Source: UBA2588 sp002339805 (GTDB lineage Bacteria > Chloroflexota > Dehalococcoidia > Lucifugimonadales > UBA3495). Taken from it: 8,356 nt of DNA. The position numbers and the translations under genes are program-made. This document shows positions 5,087-8,356 of the stretch, one piece after another (position 1 is the first letter of the stretch; every line of letters begins with the position of its first letter). The DNA lies in assembly GCA_045562555.1 (NCBI GenBank), contig JBJKVO010000008.1:1-8356 (forward strand), given 5' to 3'. Under the pieces are notes generated by a model that saw only the letters and a program-made list of their open reading frames with translations, searched no databases and had not been told where the DNA came from.

Positions 5087-5200
5087 ATGAGAGATACAAA
5101 TACTACTATTAAATCAAAAGTAAAATTAACCGAGAGAGAAAAAATAATTTTCTATTTCAAGTTCGGACCTGGTAGGTTCAAAAAAGTTTTTACTGCTTAA
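5087..5200 (+). CDS. 37-aa hypothetical microprotein
   Basis: ATG 5087 to TAA 5198-5200. The product is basic: it starts MRDTNTTIKSKVKLTEREKI and continues I-F-Y-F-K-F-G-P-G-R-F-K-K-V-F-T-A. Support comes from its place immediately after a good promoter, where the ATG falls at the expected transcription start, and from the next gene beginning 12 bases after its stop. The aromatic and basic C-terminal half could interact with a membrane or nucleic acid, but there is no clear transmembrane helix. No family is recognised. It could also be a short leader peptide for the 70-aa gene behind it. Confidence 0.5.
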   Translation: MRDTNTTIKSKVKLTEREKIIFYFKFGPGRFKKVFTA

Positions 5201-5212
5201 CCAACTATCATC

Positions 5213-5425
5213 ATGGAAAACATCAAAGAATTTATTGAATACTGCAAAAGTTTCTATTTCGGAGAAAATGCAGTTTATCCTTTACAAAACGTATCGCATC
5301 TTGATTTCGTTTATGCGTGTAACTTAGTCGCACGAAGAACAGATATAGAGTTCGCAGCCGATTCTATTGATCGTGAACGAGTTCGTGATATTCTTGAATC
5401 AGTAGGATTCAAAGAAGCAAACTAA
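5213..5425 (+). CDS. Hypothetical 70-aa protein
   Basis: Starts MENIKEFIEYCKSFYFGENA and continues with N-V-S-H-L-D-F-V-Y-A-C-N-L-V-A-R-R-T-D-I-E-F-A-A-D-S-I-D-R-E-R-V-R-D-I-L-E-S-V-G-F. It reads as three helices joined by short turns, acidic overall, with no membrane segment, signal peptide or enzyme motif. It is the second and last gene of a short unit with its own promoter (5049) and terminator (5450-5488). No Shine-Dalgarno precedes it, so coupling to the 37-aa gene 12 bases upstream is plausible. Not recognised; the size and self-contained unit resemble phage early or host-takeover genes, which is only an inference. Confidence 0.7.
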   Translation: MENIKEFIEYCKSFYFGENAVYPLQNVSHLDFVYACNLVARRTDIEFAADSIDRERVRDILESVGFKEAN

Positions 5426-5449
5426 TTTACATACACTATTTATTTTTGT

Positions 5450-5488
5450 GGGGTGTCCGCTGAGTATTCGGAGTTCACCCCCTTTTTT
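5450..5488 (+). terminator. Rho-independent terminator after the 70-aa gene
   Basis: GGGGTG (5450-5455) pairs with CACCCC (5476-5481), with an inner TCCG/CGGA pairing (5456-5459 with 5469-5472) and a small bulge, then six T (5483-5488). T-rich only on the plus strand, so it serves the 5213 gene. It overlaps the predicted 3' end of the converging halogenase-like gene. Confidence 0.75.
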
Positions 5489-5492
5489 GTGT

Positions 5493-6299
5493 TTATTTGC
5501 TGACCTTGCTTTCCCCATTTTTCTTGCAAATACTTACGTTCTTCTTTCCAGTCTTTAAAAGGTTTTCCACGCATCGCAAGCAAATCGCCGAGACTAACAT
5601 CGTTTTTAGGATTTCCATGAGTAATTGGTTCAGAGCCAACTTTGCATAATTTTTCATTGAATCAAATAATTCCGTGAAGTCTTTATCGTCTACATTGCCT
5701 ATCAAGCAATCAGTAAGCAATCCACGAAGTTTTTCATTTTGTTTTACAACATCTGCGAAACTGAAATTTTCATCGTAAAACGCATAAACAATTTTTCGCA
5801 TAATTTCTATGGAGTTGTTCATTTGATCGGAATACTTTTGAAATGAAGATGCTGAAAAATTTTTGGAAGAACATAATATTGAGTGTATTTCATCTGCTAA
5901 AAGACTTCCACTTTTTAACGCAAGAAACACACCACTTGAAAACACAGGATCAAGAAATCCAAAAGCATCTCCTCCAAGCACCAATCCATTTTCAGCACTA
6001 TACCGATTACGATACGAATATTCACCGGTTACACGATACTCACCAATTTGTGTAGCATCTTTAAGATGATCTGCAATCCAAGCATTGTTGTTTATTTCAC
6101 GATCAAAAATTTCCGCATGATCACGGGTTGTTCCATTGAAAAGATATTTGCTTTCTGCAACAATACCAACACTTACTTTATTATCTTTAAGTGGAATATA
6201 CCAAAACCAACCTTTGTTGGGAAGATATGCAATGGTAGTTGCTCCTTCGTCTAAACGCAGAATCACGTTTGGCATTTTCGTAGTAAGTCCACAACGCAA
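5493..6299 (-). CDS. Halogenase-like gene, middle and C-terminal frame as read
   Basis: The ATG at 6299 is an artefact of the break; the true part starts at L-D-E-G-A-T-T (about 6254). It carries the W-x-W-x-I-P motif and the G-D-A-x-x-F-x-D-P FAD motif, then a helical C-terminal region. After M-K-N-Y-A-K (about 5644) the frame is wrong again. The correct frame reads V-G-S-E-P-I-T-H-G-N-P-K-N-D-V-S-L-G-D-L-L-A, then M-R-G-K-P-F-K-D-W-K-E-E-R-K-Y-L-Q-E-K-W-G, and stops at 5440-5442. Confidence 0.65.
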   Translation of the reverse strand: MRCGLTTKMPNVILRLDEGATTIAYLPNKGWFWYIPLKDNKVSVGIVAESKYLFNGTTRDHAEIFDREINNNAWIADHLKDATQIGEYRVTGEYSYRNRYSAENGLVLGGDAFGFLDPVFSSGVFLALKSGSLLADEIHSILCSSKNFSASSFQKYSDQMNNSIEIMRKIVYAFYDENFSFADVVKQNEKLRGLLTDCLIGNVDDKDFTELFDSMKNYAKLALNQLLMEILKTMLVSAICLRCVENLLKTGKKNVSICKKNGESKVSK

Positions 6300-6861
6300 T
6301 CTTTTTTAATTTAGGATCACGTTCCATCCAACGATTTTTGAAACTTGCAAAGCAATCACGACCTGAAGCATCTACAACACAAGTTCCGAATAACGATTGC
6401 TCACCAAATTCTTGACTTTCAACTTTGATGCCAATTACTTTGTCGTTCTTTTTTATTAAGTCTGTTGCTTTAGTTGATTGTAAAACTTTTGCTCCGTTAT
6501 CAATCGCACGATTCATAATCATTTCATCAAACTCACTTCGTTCAATTTGCCAAGTAGTTGAAGACGGATGATCAAAGTGTTGAAAAAAATAAAAGGGTTG
6601 TGACCCTTCTCCGTTTTCTTTTACAAACTGAACACAATACTTTCTTGGATTTTTACTTTCCATCAAAGTATCAATCAGTTTAAGTCGTTGCAATGGAAAA
6701 TAGCAAAAGGGCATCAACGACTCACCAACGTGATATCGTGGAAATTGCTCTTTTTCTACAATCACCACATTGTGGTTTTTTTCAGCAAGCAACGCACCTG
6801 TGGTTGAACCGCACGGTCCTGCTCCAACTATAATAGTATCAAATTTTTGTGCGAAATTCAT
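6187..6861 (-). CDS. Halogenase-like gene, N-terminal frame as read
   Basis: ATG 6861 is preferred to the in-frame ATG 6900. It places the FAD Rossmann motif at residues 8-19, as usual for this superfamily, and sits 8 bases after a -10 box. Residues 1-202 are genuine (to A-K-R-D-S-A). From 6255 on, the frame is wrong and the last 23 codons (R-R-R-S-N-Y-H...) are noise. Contains the dinucleotide-binding fold, the G-E-S-L-M-P segment and the candidate catalytic lysine K74. Confidence 0.65.
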   Translation of the reverse strand: MNFAQKFDTIIVGAGPCGSTTGALLAEKNHNVVIVEKEQFPRYHVGESLMPFCYFPLQRLKLIDTLMESKNPRKYCVQFVKENGEGSQPFYFFQHFDHPSSTTWQIERSEFDEMIMNRAIDNGAKVLQSTKATDLIKKNDKVIGIKVESQEFGEQSLFGTCVVDASGRDCFASFKNRWMERDPKLKKIALWTYYENAKRDSAFRRRSNYHCISSQQRLVLVYST

Positions 6862-6868
6862 AACACTA

Positions 6869-6897
6869 ATAATAAAATATAAACCATACTGATGCAA
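6869..6897 (-). promoter_or_regulatory. Candidate promoter of the halogenase-like gene, leaderless arrangement
   Basis: On the minus strand: TTGCAT (6897-6892), 17 bp, TATTAT (6874-6869), then ATG at 6861, 8 bases after the -10. The -35 matches only in TTG, but spacing and start placement repeat the plus-strand promoters exactly. Confidence 0.45.
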
Positions 6898-6957
6898 CAA
6901 TTATTGCAATTGTTATACAGATTGATAAAACGGTGTTAAAACTCACATAAATAATTA

Positions 6958-7149
6958 CTACTTCGCACAAGGAAATCTTCCGTAATTTCCCATTCCATCG
7001 TAGTCCATTACATCACCTTTATATTCATTGAAGGTTTCGTAGTTTTTCACAGTTGGTTCTTCAACTGATTGTTTTGATTTTGATTTTCTTTTGAGAAAAC
7101 GAGAAATTGCACGAATTGCCATTTCATAAGGTACATTTATTGTTGTCAT
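6958..7149 (-). CDS. Hypothetical 63-aa protein
   Basis: Starts MTTINVPYEMAIRAISRFLK, followed by a very basic R-K-S-K-S-K-Q and an acidic, aromatic second half (N-Y-E-T-F-N-E-Y-K-G-D-V-M-D-Y-D-G-M-G-N-Y-G-R-F-P-C-A-K). A purine-rich AGAAAGAAA lies just before the ATG and may serve as a ribosome binding site, unlike the leaderless genes. It is upstream of the halogenase-like gene on the same strand, 96 bases away, but that gene has its own candidate promoter. No family recognised. The amphipathic basic N-terminal helix could bind a membrane or nucleic acid; this is only a guess. Confidence 0.6.
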   Translation of the reverse strand: MTTINVPYEMAIRAISRFLKRKSKSKQSVEEPTVKNYETFNEYKGDVMDYDGMGNYGRFPCAK

Positions 7150-7174
7150 ATTTTCTTTCTATAAGTATAGGCAG

Positions 7175-7209
7175 AAGACGGAGAAAGTCTTAACCACTTT
7201 CTCCGTCTT
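7175..7209. repeat. Perfect 14-bp inverted repeat (hairpin) in the intergenic region
   Basis: Left arm 7175-7188, right arm 7196-7209, loop of 7 (7189-7195). No T-run follows on either strand, so it is not a standard terminator. It lies 26-60 bases upstream of the minus-strand ATG 7149 and would fold in that gene's leader, or act as an operator or a 3'-end stabiliser. Confidence 0.65.
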
Positions 7210-7466
7210 AAACCACTAGATGATCACCGATCAAATTCCTACCAAGTAAACGGTACCCGGTACCTGCCGGAAATAGCAAATGCGATTACTGATAACATAT
7301 GAATCTTAAGATTTTAAAACATTGATTGTCTGTTAACATTGTAGTGGTTCTTCCTATTGTTTTTTTGTTGTGGATTTACGATGTTAAAGCATAAGTGCTT
7401 CAACAATATATATAACGATACAAAACTGCGTTTGGTTCACAAAAAAAATCAATCTTTTTTTGATTG

Positions 7467-7495
7467 TTGACGTAATGTCTTGATTTTCATATAAT
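7467..7495 (+). promoter_or_regulatory. Strong sigma70-type promoter, leaderless arrangement
   Basis: -35 TTGACG (7467-7472), 17 bp, consensus -10 TATAAT (7490-7495). ATG 7502 begins 7 bases after the last -10 base, exactly at the expected transcription start. It is the best promoter in the window. Confidence 0.75.
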
Positions 7496-7501
7496 TCCGA
7501 T

Positions 7502-8026
7502 ATGAAAAAGATTTTATTATTTTTAATTCCGTTCGTTGCAACTGCAAATTCCACAATTCTGACAACCATTCCAATTCCAACTTATCATTATCCTGCGAAG
7601 ACATCATTTGATATACAAAAAGAAATACAACCCGACTTCAACAACAAAGTTCCATCGGTAACATTAGACAGACATTTCGTGGGAGTAAAATATTCATACT
7701 TTGAGAAATTTAATGTTTGGTATAAACAAACCACCAACGGAATTCAAAACGAAAGCAACAACGAATCATTTGATTGTGACAACCACGCACTATTATACAA
7801 ATCATTGTTCAGCATCGCTACACTCAAAAAAGATGTCAAACGAGAAATTCTTGTTGGAGTGATACTTGTAGAACAAACTGAACATTTCTTGGGAATACCT
7901 GCAACGAATCGCCACGCACTCAATGTTGTTTATACAGATAAAGGATGGGTGGTTTATGAACCTCAAACAAATAAACTTTGTATGCTCAAAGAATATCCAC
8001 TTGCGATAAAAGCATTTGTGTTTTAA
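7502..8026 (+). CDS. Secreted transglutaminase-like / cysteine-peptidase-fold protein
   Basis: 174 aa. The N-terminus (MKKILLFLIPFVATANS) is a typical Sec signal peptide with likely cleavage near residues 15-17 and no lipobox Cys. The mature part carries F-D-C-D-N-H-A (90-96), R-H-A-L-N-V-V-Y (137-144) and G-W-V-V-Y-E-P-Q-T (148-156). Cys92, His138 and Glu153 (or Gln155) are spaced like the catalytic Cys-His-Asp/Glu of transglutaminase-like and bacterial transglutaminase-like cysteine peptidases, and the D-C-D/E-N/D-x-A Cys motif is characteristic. Family members cleave or cross-link proteins or peptides, here outside the cytoplasm. Possible roles are cell-wall or surface processing during infection, or host-derived. 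The signal peptide fixes ATG 7502 as the start, so the absence of a leader is real if the promoter is. The next gene follows 12 bases after the stop. Confidence 0.6.
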   Translation: MKKILLFLIPFVATANSTILTTIPIPTYHYPAKTSFDIQKEIQPDFNNKVPSVTLDRHFVGVKYSYFEKFNVWYKQTTNGIQNESNNESFDCDNHALLYKSLFSIATLKKDVKREILVGVILVEQTEHFLGIPATNRHALNVVYTDKGWVVYEPQTNKLCMLKEYPLAIKAFVF

Positions 8027-8038
8027 AAAGAAGTATCA

Positions 8039-8356
8039 ATGATTCAAGTTCCACAACAAGGTCCCACGGGAGGAACTCCGATTTTAGATGATAAACACTA
8101 TCTTTACAGAAAATATCTGACGAAAAACGAGATATTTGAGTTGGTATCAAAATGCGATGGTCATATTTTTGGTGAAAAATCACCAAATGCGACTAATGAT
8201 TACTATAAGATTGTGCCGTATTACCAAAATGTTCTGAGAAATGTCCGTAAAGGCATCAAAAACGATGCTTTGACCAATAAATGTATTGAGTATGCTCTTT
8301 ATCTTCAAACGAATCCTAGCACTCTTCTTGACCTTCCACCGATAATTATAGTCAAT
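8039..8356 (+). CDS. Unknown protein, 3'-partial
   Basis: ATG 8039 opens a frame with no stop up to the window end (106 codons seen). It begins MIQVPQQGPTGGTPILDDKH, a Gly/Pro/Gln-rich start, then Y-L-Y-R-K-Y-L-T-K-N-E-I-F-E-L-V-S-K-C-D-G-H-I-F and a mixed helical region (Y-Q-N-V-L-R-N-V-R-K-G-I-K-N-D-A-L). A weak AAAGAAG lies 5 bases before the ATG. It follows the secreted protein by 12 bases and is probably cotranscribed. No signal peptide and no recognised motif; the missing 3' part prevents a family call. Confidence 0.55.
   Translation, partial: MIQVPQQGPTGGTPILDDKHYLYRKYLTKNEIFELVSKCDGHIFGEKSPNATNDYYKIVPYYQNVLRNVRKGIKNDALTNKCIEYALYLQTNPSTLLDLPPIIIVN

Larger units (their letters stand above)
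5440..6861 (-). pseudogene. Flavin-dependent halogenase-like oxidoreductase, whole gene with two frameshifts
   Basis: Three frames together give one protein of about 473 aa. In order: FAD Rossmann motif V-G-A-G-P-C-G-S (12-19), F-P-R-Y-H-V-G-E-S-L-M-P (40-51), a possible catalytic lysine in P-R-K-Y-C-V-Q-F-V (K74), V-V-D-A-S-G-R-D (162-169), then G-W-F-W-Y-I-P (217-223), the W-x-W-x-I-P signature of flavin halogenases, and later G-G-D-A-F-G-F-L-D-P-V-F-S-S-G, the second FAD motif. Family members use FADH2, O2 and halide to halogenate an aromatic or protein-bound substrate; related enzymes lacking activity are common, and the substrate is unknown. Indel 1 is an extra base in AAA 6253-6255 and indel 2 a missing base in TTT 5641-5643. 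Each restores conserved sequence when corrected, so sequencing error is more likely than decay. The corrected frame stops at 5440-5442. Confidence 0.7.
7150..7501. other. Gene-free intergenic region between divergent genes
   Basis: No credible gene on either strand. It holds a 14-bp hairpin (7175-7209), AACCACT at 7192-7198 and 7211-7217 with an inverted copy at 7343-7349, two GGTACC sites one base apart (7252-7257, 7259-7264) in a locally GC-richer patch, T-runs near 7361-7367 and 7454-7461, and the promoter at 7467-7495. The minus-strand 63-aa gene and the plus-strand 7502 gene diverge from here, so it is the likely control region for both. Confidence 0.5.

Noticed and set aside
6240..6260. 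Programmed frameshifting in the halogenase-like gene.
   Set aside because: There are two shifts in opposite directions with no stimulatory structure seen, and similar homopolymer-type shifts occur in unrelated genes nearby; sequencing error is the simpler explanation.
7252..7264. Two GGTACC sites one base apart, considered as a cloning-vector trace or recombination site.
   Set aside because: The flanks do not resemble vector sequence, and the 13-base near-palindrome is too short to call an attachment site.
7150..7501. A tRNA or other structured RNA gene in the intergenic region.
   Set aside because: No cloverleaf or T-arm consensus was found by eye; only the isolated hairpin at 7175-7209 is clear.

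Overview
The window looks like part of a tailed-phage genome, or a prophage-like or virus-like contig, from a marine-type AT-rich environment. Genes are small, tightly packed and mostly unknown. Stops and starts overlap at TAATG or TGATG junctions. Several small proteins share a lysine- and glutamate-rich N-terminal tag of a kind I associate with marine T4-like phages. There is no hallmark structural gene here, so phage origin is an inference, and the host cannot be read from this window.

Layout. Bases 1-1283 hold a surface-modification-like segment: the end of a sulfotransferase-like gene, a possible glycosyltransferase, and a second sulfotransferase-like tail. Bases 1280-2288 form a short operon (genes at 1316, 1633 and 1965) closed by a strong terminator. 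Just upstream of that terminator is a separate consensus promoter, so 2217-2288 may be a small RNA of about 72 nt. Bases 2311-4902 form a second operon of tagged proteins (2347/2590, 2838, 3614, 4351, 4699). Bases 5049-5488 are a third unit with a 37-aa and a 70-aa gene and a terminator. On the minus strand, 5440-6861 is a flavin-dependent halogenase-like gene broken by two single-base indels, followed (toward higher coordinates) by a 63-aa gene at 6958-7149. A 350-base gene-free stretch with a 14-bp hairpin leads to a consensus promoter, a secreted transglutaminase-like protein (7502-8026) and the start of an unknown gene cut by the window end (8039-8356).

Three patterns stand out. (1) A repeated N-terminal tag, best examples MNKSELKELVREEV, MNKANLKQIIRTEL, MNKSELKQLIKQEL and MKKSELKSVIREIL, is kept at protein level but written with different codons. 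A capsid-targeting or prohead-sorting signal is a reasonable guess. (2) Five promoters have a TTG-type -35, exactly 17 bp, a TA-rich -10, and the start codon only 6-9 bases after the -10. This predicts leaderless or nearly leaderless mRNAs, fitting the scarcity of Shine-Dalgarno sequences. (3) At least four, and up to seven, likely single-base indels, mostly in homopolymers, break or join genes. This looks like residual long-read sequencing error rather than decay, so several gene boundaries here are given both as read and as corrected.
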